A stretch of 64,000 nt of DNA, taken from positions 62,001 to 126,000 of the forward strand of contig JADGJL010000008.1 of NCBI GenBank assembly GCA_027600665.1. The letters run 5' to 3'. The notes beneath the pieces are model-generated. The model saw nothing but the letters and a program-made list of their open reading frames with translations. It was not told the origin of the DNA and did no database searches. Shown piece by piece: positions 29,372-38,733 of the stretch. Position 1 is the stretch's first letter. Each line of letters starts with the position of its first letter. Both the position numbers and the translations under genes were made by a program. This DNA comes from Irineochytrium annulatum. Its lineage: Eukaryota > Chytridiomycota > Chytridiomycetes > Chytridiales > Chytridiaceae.

Positions 29372-30340
29372 TTATAATGACATCTTGTTTTTGGCATATG
29401 CAGCCGCACCAATCATCCCTGCTTGTCCGCCTAATTTCGCTTGCACTATTTTACATGCATGGGATGAAAGCTTTAGCGAATGTTTCTCAACAGTGTCACG
29501 CACCGTATTCAGCAATCGATCACCGGCTGCCGACATTCCTCCACCAATAATAATTACTTCCGGATTGAACAGATTGATTACATTGGATAGACCAAATCCG
29601 AGAATCTTACCGGTCTCATGCATAACTTCAATTGCAAGTGAATCACCAAGATCATATGCTTCCGAGATCATACGTGCAGTAATTGTCGTCCAATCCTCTC
29701 CAACCCATTTCAGAATCATACTTGATCGCCCTTCCTCAAGCTTGTCAGTAAAGGTCTTGACGATTCCTACCGCAGACACGTATCTCCCCAGACAGCCCGA
29801 ACTTCCACACCGACAAGGACGACCCTCCCGGTACATATTCATATGTCCGATCTCGCCTGCACTTGATGTAGTACCGTAAATAACCTTTCCGTCATTGACA
29901 ATACCAGATCCCAGACCAGTGCCTAACGTTATCAATATCAGGTTTTTATAGTCGATGCCTGCGCCAAACTGCCATTCACCATACAGATTTACCCGAACAT
30001 CATTGTCGATGTAAACAGGAAATTCAAAATGTTTTTTCATATAGTTCACGACATGAATGTTTTCCCAGTCTGGAAAATTAGGTGAAAATATGGATAGTCC
30101 CTGCTCCGGATCTAATAATCCAGGAATGCCCATACCCATGCACAGAATAGAAGCTGACTCAATCCCCTCAGAAGACAGCATTTCTTGGATAATGTGTACA
30201 ATTCGGTTTAATACATGGAGCGGTCCTTTTACCGCCTCTGTAGGGTCGCTTCTTTCGTGAATTTTTTGAAACTCCAGAGTGAGAATGGAGGACTTAATGT
30301 TGGTTCCACCCAAGTCAATTCCGATGATGTATTCTCGCAT
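29372..30340 (-). CDS. ROK-family sugar kinase
   Basis: A 322-residue kinase. It has the ATP-binding IGIDLGGTNIKSS at the N-terminus, the catalytic Asp in VYIDNDVRVNLYGE, a second phosphate loop LGTGLGSGIV, and the zinc motif GHMNMYREGRPCRCGSSGC. It probably phosphorylates glucose, mannose, allose or a related hexose. The ATG at 30340 is chosen because GGAG lies six bases before it; a frame seven codons longer is less likely. It stands alone between AraC and MFS genes, and a role in hexose entry to glycolysis is inferred. Confidence 0.88.
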   Translation of the reverse strand: MREYIIGIDLGGTNIKSSILTLEFQKIHERSDPTEAVKGPLHVLNRIVHIIQEMLSSEGIESASILCMGMGIPGLLDPEQGLSIFSPNFPDWENIHVVNYMKKHFEFPVYIDNDVRVNLYGEWQFGAGIDYKNLILITLGTGLGSGIVNDGKVIYGTTSSAGEIGHMNMYREGRPCRCGSSGCLGRYVSAVGIVKTFTDKLEEGRSSMILKWVGEDWTTITARMISEAYDLGDSLAIEVMHETGKILGFGLSNVINLFNPEVIIIGGGMSAAGDRLLNTVRDTVEKHSLKLSSHACKIVQAKLGGQAGMIGAAAYAKNKMSL

Positions 30341-30477
30341 AATAATCTCCGCTCTCATTTAATTTGATATTGATGAACAAACAGCAGCAATTTGCTAATA
30401 AACTCATGCTCTATTCTGCCATGATGATTGCATCTCAATAAAGCCAAGTTTTAGAAGCAACAATTACCATCCTGAAA

Positions 30478-31650
30478 TTACACTGGATCTGTTGTTTCCG
30501 TCCTGCTTCTCAAGTTCTTAAATCGTAATATGACAAGAAGTAAAGCAATGCCTACAGCTCCAAAACCCAACCAATTTAAGTACAGGACTGATGTACGACT
30601 GATCACAATCCCGCCTAATCCAGATCCCAGTGCAAAACCAAATTGGATAAACGACGTATTGACGCTAAGGGCAATATCAGGATTACGAGGTGCCAGTGTA
30701 ACCAGATATAGTTGCTGGGCCGGAGATATGCTCCACGTGGCTAACATAAAAATCATTAAAACCAAGATTAACATCACAAGATTAACTCCAGCTAGAGCAA
30801 ACAAAAGAAGAGTTACGCCTTGTAACAGAAGGCCTAGACCAATTGTAAACTTTGATCCCTTTACATCTGCCAATTGTCCACCCACTTTTGATCCGACAAA
30901 GCTGCAAATTCCCGCGAGAAACAGAACACCGCTGATCTCGGTCATGGTAAGTGTGGATGTAGCTTGCAAGAACGGCGTGATATACGTGAACAGTGTTGAA
31001 TAGCCGCCGATATACAATAATGTAATAAGCAAGGCAGTCAGAATGAGTGGATTTCTTAAAATGGAGAGCTGCATTTTGAGGGTGATCTTTTCTTCCTCTT
31101 TGATTACCGGAACCTTTTTGTTGATAATAAGTAATGGAAGAACACTTAACAATCCAATCAATACAAATAGAACTCTCCATCCAAACCTTTCACTAAAAAA
31201 TGTACCCAATGGGACACCGAGCACTAACGAACTGCTTAGCCCCATCAAAATGATGCCGATGGCATTGCCCCGCTTTTCTTTTTCAACCAGTCGTGTAGAT
31301 ACGGCCATCGCTACTACAGTAGCCATGCCTCCGCTAGCCCCTTGAACTATTCGTACCCATAGTAAAGTTTCGTAAGAAAGGTTAAAAAGCATGAGCCCGT
31401 TACTCGCAATAAACACACTGAGGGTGGACAACAGTAACTTCTTACGATCCATATTTATTGTAATTGCAATGAGAATCGGGGCAATAATGGCGGCTGACAG
31501 AGCGAATACAGTCACCAGTAACCCCACTTGGGAAGTAGACACGCTCAAGTCTGAGGCGATCATTTCAATGACTCCTGTAATGATGTACTCAAGCGTTCCG
31601 ATCAGAAAAACAGTTAACGCCAAGATATATATGATCCATTTATTTTTCAC
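30478..31650 (-). CDS. MFS efflux transporter (DHA1-like)
   Basis: A 390-residue permease with about 12 hydrophobic segments, similar to AraJ/NepI/YdhP-type exporters of drugs, purine nucleosides or sugars. Conserved spots are GVIEMIASDLSVSTSQVG at the N-terminus, MDRKKLLL after helix 2, and GVPLGTFFSERFGWR in the middle. It starts with GTG and follows the MerR gene by 24 bases, so both belong to one transcript driven by a MerR-type promoter. Export of a toxic compound sensed by the MerR protein is the simplest reading. Confidence 0.85.
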   Translation of the reverse strand: MKNKWIIYILALTVFLIGTLEYIITGVIEMIASDLSVSTSQVGLLVTVFALSAAIIAPILIAITINMDRKKLLLSTLSVFIASNGLMLFNLSYETLLWVRIVQGASGGMATVVAMAVSTRLVEKEKRGNAIGIILMGLSSSLVLGVPLGTFFSERFGWRVLFVLIGLLSVLPLLIINKKVPVIKEEEKITLKMQLSILRNPLILTALLITLLYIGGYSTLFTYITPFLQATSTLTMTEISGVLFLAGICSFVGSKVGGQLADVKGSKFTIGLGLLLQGVTLLLFALAGVNLVMLILVLMIFMLATWSISPAQQLYLVTLAPRNPDIALSVNTSFIQFGFALGSGLGGIVISRTSVLYLNWLGFGAVGIALLLVILRFKNLRSRTETTDPV

Positions 31651-31674
31651 TTTACTCCACTCCGTCTTCTTCAG

Positions 31675-32496
31675 TTATCTATTTAGTATTGGGATCTGTA
31701 TTTCTATGAATTGTGCATCTTGTTCTTGGGATAAGGGTAAATATAGTTCCCTACCCGCTTCGTTTTCCTTGATCTGATAGTTATTTTTCTCAATCCATGT
31801 AGCTAAATGAACACAGGCTTTGCAGGCAAAGGTGGCATTGGAACGATAAGCTATGGTGGCCATCATGGGCTCAGCAGGAAGAGTCCGGATTTGAAATGGA
31901 TATGGAGGTAATTGCAGCTCACAAGTTAAGAAATAACCTATTTCCAATTCGAACTTTTCCTCTTGTCCAAGGATTTCTCTCCACAAAACAACCTGTGGCC
32001 CCTGGATCATTTGACGTATTTCTTTGGTTAATGACTGATCAAAATGACGAAATAAACTCGGAATATCCTCATCCCCCCCGTACCCAGTCTGAAAAAGAAG
32101 CTGCCGAGCACTTTCCTCTTTGATTCGGATTTCTTGCCCAGTTTCGACGTGCCCCTCTTCCTCCATAAGCTGCAAGCGTTCCTCAATTCGGACGAGTTTA
32201 GCTTGTTCTGTATCGATAATCTGCTGAATTTCGCTTTTTTTCAGTTGAAACATACCTTGAATATTCTCCAATGTAATATGTTCCTGTAACAGTTGTGTGA
32301 TTTGTGGCAACGTAAACCCCAATTCTTTATAAATCAGGATTCGGTTGAGCTCCAGAAGCTGATCTGCGGAATAGTAACGGTAACCTGTTTCGTGATCTAC
32401 CTTTCTCGGTTTAAGTATGCCAATCTGGTCATAATAACGCAGTGTTTTTAACGAAACCCTACTTAGCCTGGAAAATGCACTGATCTTGAACAACAT
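31675..32496 (-). CDS. MerR-family transcriptional regulator
   Basis: A 273-residue regulator. Residues 1-70 form the winged helix (FSRLSRVSLKTLRYYDQIG, ETGYRYYSADQLLELN). Residues about 75-120 are a coiled-coil dimer helix, and the C-terminal 150 residues resemble GyrI-like multidrug-binding domains as in BmrR and BltR. It lies directly upstream of an MFS pump gene. Its own promoter has the 20-base spacer and palindrome that MerR proteins untwist, so autoregulation and drug-induced pump expression are likely. Confidence 0.9.
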   Translation of the reverse strand: MLFKISAFSRLSRVSLKTLRYYDQIGILKPRKVDHETGYRYYSADQLLELNRILIYKELGFTLPQITQLLQEHITLENIQGMFQLKKSEIQQIIDTEQAKLVRIEERLQLMEEEGHVETGQEIRIKEESARQLLFQTGYGGDEDIPSLFRHFDQSLTKEIRQMIQGPQVVLWREILGQEEKFELEIGYFLTCELQLPPYPFQIRTLPAEPMMATIAYRSNATFACKACVHLATWIEKNNYQIKENEAGRELYLPLSQEQDAQFIEIQIPILNR

Positions 32497-32524
32497 ATCA
32501 TCTCCAATCTATTAATATAATGCG

Positions 32525-32556
32525 AGTATATAGTTTCCCGTGCAGGGGAAAGTCAA
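32525..32556 (-). promoter_or_regulatory. MerR-type promoter with 20-base spacer
   Basis: Minus strand: -35 TTGACT (32556-32551), a 20-base spacer, and -10 TATACT (32530-32525). The spacer holds the palindrome TTTCCC-N6-GGGAAA. Overlong spacers with central symmetry are the hallmark of promoters activated by MerR proteins. It drives the MerR-MFS operon. Confidence 0.75.
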
Positions 32557-32689
32557 GGGGAATATGCTTCTCATTTTTATAGTTAAATCAACTAAATCAA
32601 CCATCATCCTTGTCTTCACTCTATGTTGGGCTTATGGGGAAGTCAAAGAACCGTTTCTGAATGAAACGTTCATTTTTTTTGAACAAAAA

Positions 32690-32710
32690 AATGCCACTTA
32701 TCGTGGCATT
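32690..32710 (-). terminator. Terminator of the ars operon
   Basis: AATGCCAC-TTATC-GTGGCATT with a run of seven T on the minus strand, 43 bp past the arsC stop. Confidence 0.8.
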
Positions 32711-32752
32711 CTCTCGGTATTCATTCAATTATTCTGCTCAGGCAGGGTTGTA

Positions 32753-33172
32753 TTATTTTCCGGTTTCAGCAAATGCTTTAATACGCTCCCCGATCTGATC
32801 ACGGACCCTTTGGAATACGGCCCATTTCTCTTCATCTGTACCTTGCGCTTTGGCAGGATCATCAAATCCCCAGTGTTCCCGCTTCACATGCGGAGGCGTC
32901 ATTGGACATTTATCTGCGGCATCCCCACACAATGTGACTACGAAATCAGCGTTGTTCAACAACTCTGAATCAATGATGTCCGAGGTTTGAGTCGAAATAT
33001 CCAGATCAACTTCGTTCATGGCTTTAACCGCTTTTGGATTCAGACCGTGGGCCTCTATTCCTGCGCTATAGATGTCCCAGTCCTCACTCAGATATTTCTT
33101 GGCCCAGCCTTCGGCCATTTGACTCCGGCAGGAATTACCGGTGCATAGGAAGTACAGTGTTTTTTTACTCAT
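32753..33172 (-). CDS. arsC: Thioredoxin-coupled arsenate reductase
   Basis: A 139-residue enzyme of the low-molecular-weight phosphatase fold. The nucleophile Cys10 and the following loop read [11 protein letters not shown]. The redox pair Cys82 and Cys89 lies in [13 protein letters not shown], as in the Bacillus and Staphylococcus plasmid enzymes. It reduces arsenate to arsenite, which ArsB then exports. It is the last gene of the arsR-arsB-arsC operon, 25 bases behind arsB. Confidence 0.95.
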   Translation of the reverse strand: MSKKTLYFLCTGNSCRSQMAEGWAKKYLSEDWDIYSAGIEAHGLNPKAVKAMNEVDLDISTQTSDIIDSELLNNADFVVTLCGDAADKCPMTPPHVKREHWGFDDPAKAQGTDEEKWAVFQRVRDQIGERIKAFAETGK

Positions 33173-33197
33173 GTTTATCTCTCCTCGTTATTTAAAG

Positions 33198-34493
33198 TTA
33201 TAAAATGATTAACCACAGATACAGACCCACTAGGGTAATAAGCAGAGTCGGAATGGTGATTATGATACCTGTCTTGAAGTAAGTGCCCCATGATATTTTG
33301 ACACCTTTGGTGCTAAGTACATGAAGCCAGAGCAGGGTCGCGAGTGAACCAATCGGGGTAATCTTGGGACCTAAGTCCGAGCCAATAATATTGGCATAGA
33401 TAAGCGCCTCTCGAACAGTCCCTGTTGCTGTCGTTGCATCGATGGCAAGTGCATCAATCAACACGGTAGGCATATTGTTCATCAGGGATGAAATGATTGC
33501 CGCGATAAAGCCCATACCCATTGTTGCAGCAAACAATCCTTGATCTGCTACAGCCTGAATGACTACGGCCAACAGATCGGTCAAGCCTACATTACGTAGA
33601 CCATAAATCACGACATACATGCCGATGGAGAAAAATACGATGGCCCAAGGTGCTTCTTTGACAACCAATGCGGTCGGTACAGCAGAACTCCGGGAAGCCA
33701 TGATCAGGAAGAATATCGCGACAATACCTGCCACAAAGGATACGGGGATTCCGAGAAATTCACTGGTAAAGTATCCAATGAGAAGAACCGCTAATACCAC
33801 CCACGACAACCGAAACATCTTCATATCCTTAAGGGCAGTTACCGGAGGTTTCAATTCACTCGCATCAAATCGTTTGGGAATACTCTTGCGGAAAAAGAGA
33901 TACAGTACACCAATACTCGCCACCAGTGAGAACAGATTCGGAACAAACATTCTTCCTGCGTACTCCATAAACGTAATACCAAAGAAATCGGCAGACACAA
34001 TGTTAACCAGGTTACTCACAACCAGCGGCAAGGAAGTCGTATCCGCAATAAATCCGCTGGCGATAATAAATGGAAATACTCTCTTTTCATCAAAATTCAG
34101 TGCACGTACCATGGCTAGAACAATTGGTGTCAGTATCAGTGCACCTCCATCATTGGCAAAGAAAGCAGAAACCACTGCTCCCAGGATGGAGACGTAAACA
34201 AACATTCGTACACCATTGCCATGAGCGGCTTTGGCCATATGTAAGGCAGCCCATTCAAAAAAGCCGATACGATCCAGAATTAACGAAATCAGAATGATTG
34301 CGACAAATGCAAGCGTAGCATTCCAAACGATTTGCGTTACATCCCAGACGTCATGAAGATCGACCACGCCCACAAGTAAAGCAAGAATTGCTCCGCCGCA
34401 AGCAGACCAACCAATGGACAGGTTCTTAGGCTGCCAGATGACAAGGATTAGCGTAATTAAAAAGATCATGCACGCTAGCAGCGTAGAAAACAA
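33198..34493 (-). CDS. arsB: Arsenite efflux permease
   Basis: A 431-residue membrane protein with about 11-12 hydrophobic segments, of the ArsB/NhaD family. Recognisable blocks are [36 protein letters not shown] and [13 protein letters not shown]. The start is taken as TTG at 34493 because AAAGGGGG lies seven bases before it and the length then matches known ArsB proteins. A longer frame reaches 34544. It exports arsenite or antimonite across the membrane, without an ArsA ATPase in this operon. Confidence 0.92.
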   Translation of the reverse strand: MFSTLLACMIFLITLILVIWQPKNLSIGWSACGGAILALLVGVVDLHDVWDVTQIVWNATLAFVAIILISLILDRIGFFEWAALHMAKAAHGNGVRMFVYVSILGAVVSAFFANDGGALILTPIVLAMVRALNFDEKRVFPFIIASGFIADTTSLPLVVSNLVNIVSADFFGITFMEYAGRMFVPNLFSLVASIGVLYLFFRKSIPKRFDASELKPPVTALKDMKMFRLSWVVLAVLLIGYFTSEFLGIPVSFVAGIVAIFFLIMASRSSAVPTALVVKEAPWAIVFFSIGMYVVIYGLRNVGLTDLLAVVIQAVADQGLFAATMGMGFIAAIISSLMNNMPTVLIDALAIDATTATGTVREALIYANIIGSDLGPKITPIGSLATLLWLHVLSTKGVKISWGTYFKTGIIITIPTLLITLVGLYLWLIIL

Positions 34494-34567
34494 TATATTT
34501 CCCCCTTTCAGTTCCGCCATCTGATTTATATTTGTATATAACAATATACTTATATATTGATAAAAAA

Positions 34568-34894
34568 TTAATTACATCCGGATGTAAAGTTCTCTTTATT
34601 CAAAGACTTAAGAATCGTTGCCGTGTCCGGCATCAGTTCCAAGACAGATTTAATATAAGGTGTATTCTCTACATTTAAAGAGTAGTATACCCACTGGCCA
34701 CGCTTATTCTCCTTAACCAAGCCTTGATCCTTCAGCTTGCGTAAATGCTGACTAATTCCAGGTTGTGACATGTCTAAAATCTCTACAAATTCACACACAC
34801 ACCATTCACGTTCTTTGAGGAGTGTAAGGATCGTAAGACGTGTTTTATCGCCCAACAATTTAATCTTTTCTGCTGCATTTTGAATGGAATCCAT
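34568..34894 (-). CDS. arsR: ArsR-family arsenite-responsive repressor
   Basis: A 108-residue winged-helix repressor. The arsenic-sensing cysteines lie in REWCVCEF near residue 33, just before the recognition helix ([19 protein letters not shown]). The ATG at 34894 with GGAGG upstream is chosen over a longer frame. It heads the arsRBC operon and should release the operator when arsenite binds. The C-terminus ends TSGCN with one more cysteine. Confidence 0.93.
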   Translation of the reverse strand: MDSIQNAAEKIKLLGDKTRLTILTLLKEREWCVCEFVEILDMSQPGISQHLRKLKDQGLVKENKRGQWVYYSLNVENTPYIKSVLELMPDTATILKSLNKENFTSGCN

Positions 34895-34917
34895 GTCACT
34901 TCCTCCTTCCGTTAAAC

Positions 34918-34960
34918 ATAAGTGCATGCTTATATTATAATATTAAAAATTTGAAGTCAA
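34918..34960 (-). promoter_or_regulatory. ars operon promoter with candidate ArsR operator
   Basis: Minus strand: -35 TTGACT (34960-34955), 17-base spacer, -10 TAATAT (34937-34932). The dyad ATAAG-N6-CTTAT (34918-34933) overlaps the -10 region and would let ArsR block transcription. Confidence 0.6.
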
Positions 34961-35069
34961 CATAATTCATGGGATCTTTGACATGAAAAATAAGGCGCGT
35001 AACTCAGTTCGAGCTCTGTCAACTCCTGTATATGTCCTCCAAAATATGATTTATTGATATGATTGTCAA

Positions 35070-35114
35070 AAACGCCTGTCAACACTGCTAAAAGCGAGTT
35101 TTTGACAGGCGTTT
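35070..35114 (-). terminator. Terminator of the tandem GH43 gene
   Basis: AAACGCCTGTCAA and TTGACAGGCGTTT pair perfectly over 13 bp, and on the minus strand TTTTTG continues the tail. It lies 46 bp past the stop at 35160. Confidence 0.8.
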
Positions 35115-35159
35115 ATATTGGATCAATTATGAAATAACGATTCAAATGAATGTCTTATG

Positions 35160-36974
35160 TTAGAGTATAACAGGCTGAATCAATCCGTCCTTGCCGAAAA
35201 GAAGCAGATCAATACATATTTCACGATGATAACCCTTTCCAGAGGAAAATCTGGAGAGTGGCGTGACAAAACGGTGATAGGCTATCCGGTACTGATCAGT
35301 TTCGGGCTCATTAAATATACAATGATGACCTGTGCCCAGCATGCCTTTCTCCACATTTTTGCTCAGAATCGGGTATTGATAGGTGATCGGACCGTATAAT
35401 TGCTCTGACGTACCGTAATTCACATGATAGTTCTCACTGCCCGTATCATCACAGGACCACGTAAAGTGGTATAGTCCGCCCCGCTTCAACACCGTTACCG
35501 CCTCACGAAAATCATGGAGCCCTGAGAGATTGCTCATGGTGTCCTCTAAGACACTTGTCATGTCGTCACCAAGCTCCACAATGGCAGCATGTCCATTCCC
35601 GAATAGCAAATACGATTTTCCATCCGTTTCAGTATAGATAGAAGGGTCGATAGCTTGCCCCATGGTGATACTCAGACGTCTTAACTGCTGCATTGTGATC
35701 AAAGGCTGCGGCTCGGCCAGGAATGGCCCAATCGGTGTATCCGCTACAGCAACGCCGATGGCACTCTCTCCATTCAGCATTTTGCCACAGAAATAGAAAT
35801 AGAACTTTCCGTTGCGGGTGGCAATGGCTGGTGCCCAGGCATTACCGGTTGCCCAGGTGACATCCTCTGTCCCCAGATCAAGGATCACACCTTCGTCTTG
35901 CCAATGCTTCAGGTCTGAAGAAGAAAACACCTTGAACTGTGTTCCCGACCACCCCTCGAAGCCATCTGTTGTCGGATACATATAGTAACGATCCTCAAAC
36001 TTGGCGACATCTGGATCGGCATATTGTCCAGGAAGCACCTGATGACCATCCCCGTAAGCCGCGAGAAGCCGGCTGCACTCCTCAGTTGTGATGGGCAGGA
36101 CACTTCCATGACGCTTTTGGTTCGTTCCCATATCAAAATCATCATCAGGAACGATTCGGAATTCTCCGCTTCCCAGATCTGTAGTCAGCAGAGGAAGATA
36201 ACCCTTGCCTTCAGCAAATCGATCAACAATCAGGCACCATTCTTCCCGGTCATTGAATTTAAATATCTGAGGTCCCTCCACACCTGCCACAGCCTCCAGA
36301 ATCGGGGCTTGCAGCGGAACAAACGCTTCTTTGTCGAGAGAGTCACCTTTTTCTACCCGTATGTTTTTGGTTGTTTCATCCTTGGAGTATCGATAGTAAC
36401 AACCACCCGAAGGAAGAATCGTTGTATCAATAATATGATTATCCCGCTCAATGTATTTTTCCGATGCGGAGAACGTACGAAAGTCTTTTGTGCGAGCGCT
36501 GTATATTTTTTGCTTTCGTTCTTGCTCCTGAGGCTCTTGCGTTGCAGAAGCCCAAAATACGAGAAACTCATCTGTTGTTTCATCATACACCGCTTCGGGT
36601 GCCCAGACACAACCGGTCCCCTCAACTCCTAATGTAACGTTCCAGGGGGATGACCAATTCACGAGATTGCTGGATTCCCATATAATTACGTCCCGGCTCC
36701 CGGCATTAACGGCATGAGTCCATCCTTTGCCGCTTGCGATGCGCAGATCTGTAGCAATCAGATAGAATTTATTTTCCTTGACTGAACGAATCAGAAACGG
36801 GTCCCGTACTCCTTTTTCTCCAAGGTCAGAAAACAGCACAGGTGATCCGCCATTAAGATCCTTCCAGTGAAGACCATCCTCGCTATAGGAGAAATAAACC
36901 TGCTCTCCATCTGGTTGTTCGCCAATAAAATGTACAAATAGATACCCATTATAATTTGAAGATGATGTGGTCAA
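35160..36974 (-). CDS. Tandem GH43-like double propeller protein
   Basis: A 604-residue protein without a signal peptide. The first half (about 8-300) is a GH43-like propeller with RDPFLIRSVKENKFYLIATD, CVWAPEAVYDETTDEF and AGVEGPQIFKFND. The second half (about 310-595) is another, with QYADPDVAKFEDRYYMYPTTD, NAWAPAIATRNGKFYFYF, AIDPSIYTETDGKSYLLF and a Glu in HDFREAVTVL. Both keep acidic residues at typical active-site positions, so two activities or one active and one binding propeller are possible. It is probably an intracellular arabinosidase or xylosidase. It is monocistronic, with a cre-like site 55 bp upstream. Confidence 0.82.
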   Translation of the reverse strand: MTTSSSNYNGYLFVHFIGEQPDGEQVYFSYSEDGLHWKDLNGGSPVLFSDLGEKGVRDPFLIRSVKENKFYLIATDLRIASGKGWTHAVNAGSRDVIIWESSNLVNWSSPWNVTLGVEGTGCVWAPEAVYDETTDEFLVFWASATQEPQEQERKQKIYSARTKDFRTFSASEKYIERDNHIIDTTILPSGGCYYRYSKDETTKNIRVEKGDSLDKEAFVPLQAPILEAVAGVEGPQIFKFNDREEWCLIVDRFAEGKGYLPLLTTDLGSGEFRIVPDDDFDMGTNQKRHGSVLPITTEECSRLLAAYGDGHQVLPGQYADPDVAKFEDRYYMYPTTDGFEGWSGTQFKVFSSSDLKHWQDEGVILDLGTEDVTWATGNAWAPAIATRNGKFYFYFCGKMLNGESAIGVAVADTPIGPFLAEPQPLITMQQLRRLSITMGQAIDPSIYTETDGKSYLLFGNGHAAIVELGDDMTSVLEDTMSNLSGLHDFREAVTVLKRGGLYHFTWSCDDTGSENYHVNYGTSEQLYGPITYQYPILSKNVEKGMLGTGHHCIFNEPETDQYRIAYHRFVTPLSRFSSGKGYHREICIDLLLFGKDGLIQPVIL

Positions 36975-37028
36975 TGGAAAAGCCTCCTGAAATGAGATTG
37001 AGTTTAAATGATTTACTTTAACTGAAAA

Positions 37029-37043
37029 ATGAAAGCGTTCTAC
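37029..37043 (+). promoter_or_regulatory. cre-like site upstream of the tandem GH43 gene
   Basis: ATGAAAGCGTTCTAC matches the cre core TGAAAGCG, and the cre consensus at all but one or two of the downstream positions. Catabolite control of the glycosidase is likely but unproven. Confidence 0.4.
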
Positions 37044-37165
37044 TTATGTTGTATCATACTTCAAAAATAGTGGAATGAGTATATTTTTATAATCTCGTCT
37101 GTTGTAGATCATGTGAATCTTTCGCTGGAAACCTATTGTCCAATACATCGCCTTATTTTGTTTAT

Positions 37166-37204
37166 TTTACCTCAGGTATACAAAATTCTTGGTTTTCATT
37201 TACA
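37166..37204 (+). promoter_or_regulatory. Pho box for the alkaline phosphatase gene
   Basis: Four hexamers with an 11-base period: TTTACC (37166), TATACA (37177), CTTGGT (37188, poor) and TTTACA (37199). PhoP in Bacillus binds TT(A/T/C)A(C/A)A-like repeats separated by five bases. A TGCTAACCT extended -10-like word follows at about 37211. Confidence 0.6.
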
Positions 37205-37293
37205 ATTGAATGCTAACCTTTTTAAGGATGAACAAATGAATATAGATTCATGCATTCATTTTTGTTTTCGAGATATGATGAGGAGGAATCATT

Positions 37294-38652
37294 GTGAAAT
37301 TATCCAAAAAAGTATTACCAGCGGTAGCGCTGACTCTGGCTGTATCGGCTTCTACTCTCTTGTCTGCGGGACAAGCAAGTGCCGTTCAAGCTGTAAGTGT
37401 GGAGAAAAAACAAATCAAGAACATCATCTTCCTCATTGGGGATGGCATGGGGACCTCTTATACTTCGGCCTACCGCTATATGAAGGATGATCCTTCAACG
37501 AAGGGCATGGACAAAACCGTATTTGACCCTTATCTGGTTGGGGCACAAATGACCTATCCGGATGATGATAAACAAAATGTGACGGATTCTGCTTCCGCAG
37601 CAACGGCCATGTCGGCGGGCGTGAAAACATACAATGCGGCCATTGCGGTTGACCCTGAGCAGAAGGAAGTCAAAACCGTACTTGAGCAGGCCAAAGAAAA
37701 CGGTAAGTCCACCGGACTCGTGGCTACGTCGGAGATCACTCATGCCACACCAGCTGCATTTGGTGCCCATGATATCAGTCGAAAAAATATGGATGCCATT
37801 GCGGACGATTATTATGATGAGTTGATTAATGGCAAGCATAAGGTGGATGTACTTCTGGGTGGAGGGAAATCCAATTTTGTACGCGAGGGTCGGGACCTGA
37901 CGAAGGAGTTCCAGAAGGCCGGATTCAGCTATGTGACGGATCGTTCCGCTCTCCTCGCTGATAAGAATCAACAAGTTCTTGGACTGTTTGCCGATGGAGG
38001 ATTGGACAAGATGATTGATCGTACTGCTGCAACGCCATCATTGGCTGAGATGACCAATACAGCGATTGATCGCCTCAGTTCGAACGATAAAGGGTTCTTC
38101 CTAATGGTTGAAGGCAGCCAGATCGACTGGGCAGGACATGATAATGATATCGTTGGCGCGATGAGTGAAATGGAAGATTTCGCAGCAGCATTTCAGGCAG
38201 CTATTGATTTTGCCAAAAAAGATGGTGAAACCCTTGTCGTGGCTACTGCCGATCACTCCACGGGCGGACTTACGCTTGGAAAAGACGGAGAATACAACTT
38301 TTTCGTAGACCCGATCAAAGCTGCACTGCGAACACCAGACTTTATGGCAGCACAGATTGCGAAAGGTGCTTCGATTGAAGAAACACTGAAAAGTTATCTG
38401 AAACTCGAGTTAAAGGCCGAAGAGATTGAATCGGTGAAAGAAGCAGCCAAAAGTGCAGATGTAACGAAGATTGATAATGCCATTGAAGCCATTATTAATA
38501 GCCGTTCGTTTACGGGCTGGACCACAGGTGGACACACAGGGGAGGATGTTCCTGTATATGCCTACGGCCCGGCAAGTCATCGCTTCGCCGGTTTGATCGA
38601 CAACACAGATAATGCGAAGATCATATTTGATATCCTCAGCAAGCACCAATAA
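37294..38652 (+). CDS. Secreted alkaline phosphatase
   Basis: A 452-residue PhoA-family enzyme. Residues 1-31 are a signal peptide ending GQASA. The metal Asp is in IFLIGDGMG, the nucleophile Ser is in NVTDSASAATAMSAG (about residue 98), and other metal ligands are in VEGSQIDWAGHDND, TADHSTGGL and TGGHTGEDVPVYA. It releases phosphate from esters outside the membrane using zinc and magnesium. The start is a GTG with AGGAGG seven bases upstream. A Pho box upstream points to induction by phosphate starvation, and a strong terminator follows. Confidence 0.94.
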   Translation: MKLSKKVLPAVALTLAVSASTLLSAGQASAVQAVSVEKKQIKNIIFLIGDGMGTSYTSAYRYMKDDPSTKGMDKTVFDPYLVGAQMTYPDDDKQNVTDSASAATAMSAGVKTYNAAIAVDPEQKEVKTVLEQAKENGKSTGLVATSEITHATPAAFGAHDISRKNMDAIADDYYDELINGKHKVDVLLGGGKSNFVREGRDLTKEFQKAGFSYVTDRSALLADKNQQVLGLFADGGLDKMIDRTAATPSLAEMTNTAIDRLSSNDKGFFLMVEGSQIDWAGHDNDIVGAMSEMEDFAAAFQAAIDFAKKDGETLVVATADHSTGGLTLGKDGEYNFFVDPIKAALRTPDFMAAQIAKGASIEETLKSYLKLELKAEEIESVKEAAKSADVTKIDNAIEAIINSRSFTGWTTGGHTGEDVPVYAYGPASHRFAGLIDNTDNAKIIFDILSKHQ

Positions 38653-38680
38653 TTCCAGCATAATTCGGTAATTTATGATC

Positions 38681-38720
38681 ATCCCTTCTCTTCTTTCATC
38701 TGAAGAGAAGGGATTTTTTC
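38681..38720 (+). terminator. Terminator of the alkaline phosphatase gene
   Basis: ATCCCTTCTCTTC and GAAGAGAAGGGAT pair over 13 bp with an 8-nt loop, followed by six T. Confidence 0.9.
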
Positions 38721-38733
38721 ATTTCTGATGGTG

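Larger units (their letters stand above)
36975..37293. other. Divergent promoter region between GH43 and alkaline phosphatase
   Basis: This 319-bp gap holds no gene. It carries a cre-like site near 37029 for the minus-strand GH43 gene and a Pho box at 37166-37204 for the plus-strand phosphatase. Confidence 0.7.

Noticed and set aside
32540..32968. Plus-strand open frame opposite arsC, with a hairpin and T run at 32652-32680
   Set aside because: A CGTTTC/GAAACG hairpin followed by eight T could end a short plus transcript, but the frame runs through it and into the arsC antisense. There is no good promoter or homologous domain.
33619..34197. 192-codon plus-strand open frame
   Set aside because: It lies wholly antisense to arsB, shows no recognisable domain and has no ribosome site.
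36024..36632. 202-codon plus-strand open frame
   Set aside because: It is antisense to the tandem GH43 gene, Cys/Arg-rich as expected of a shadow frame, and has no motif.
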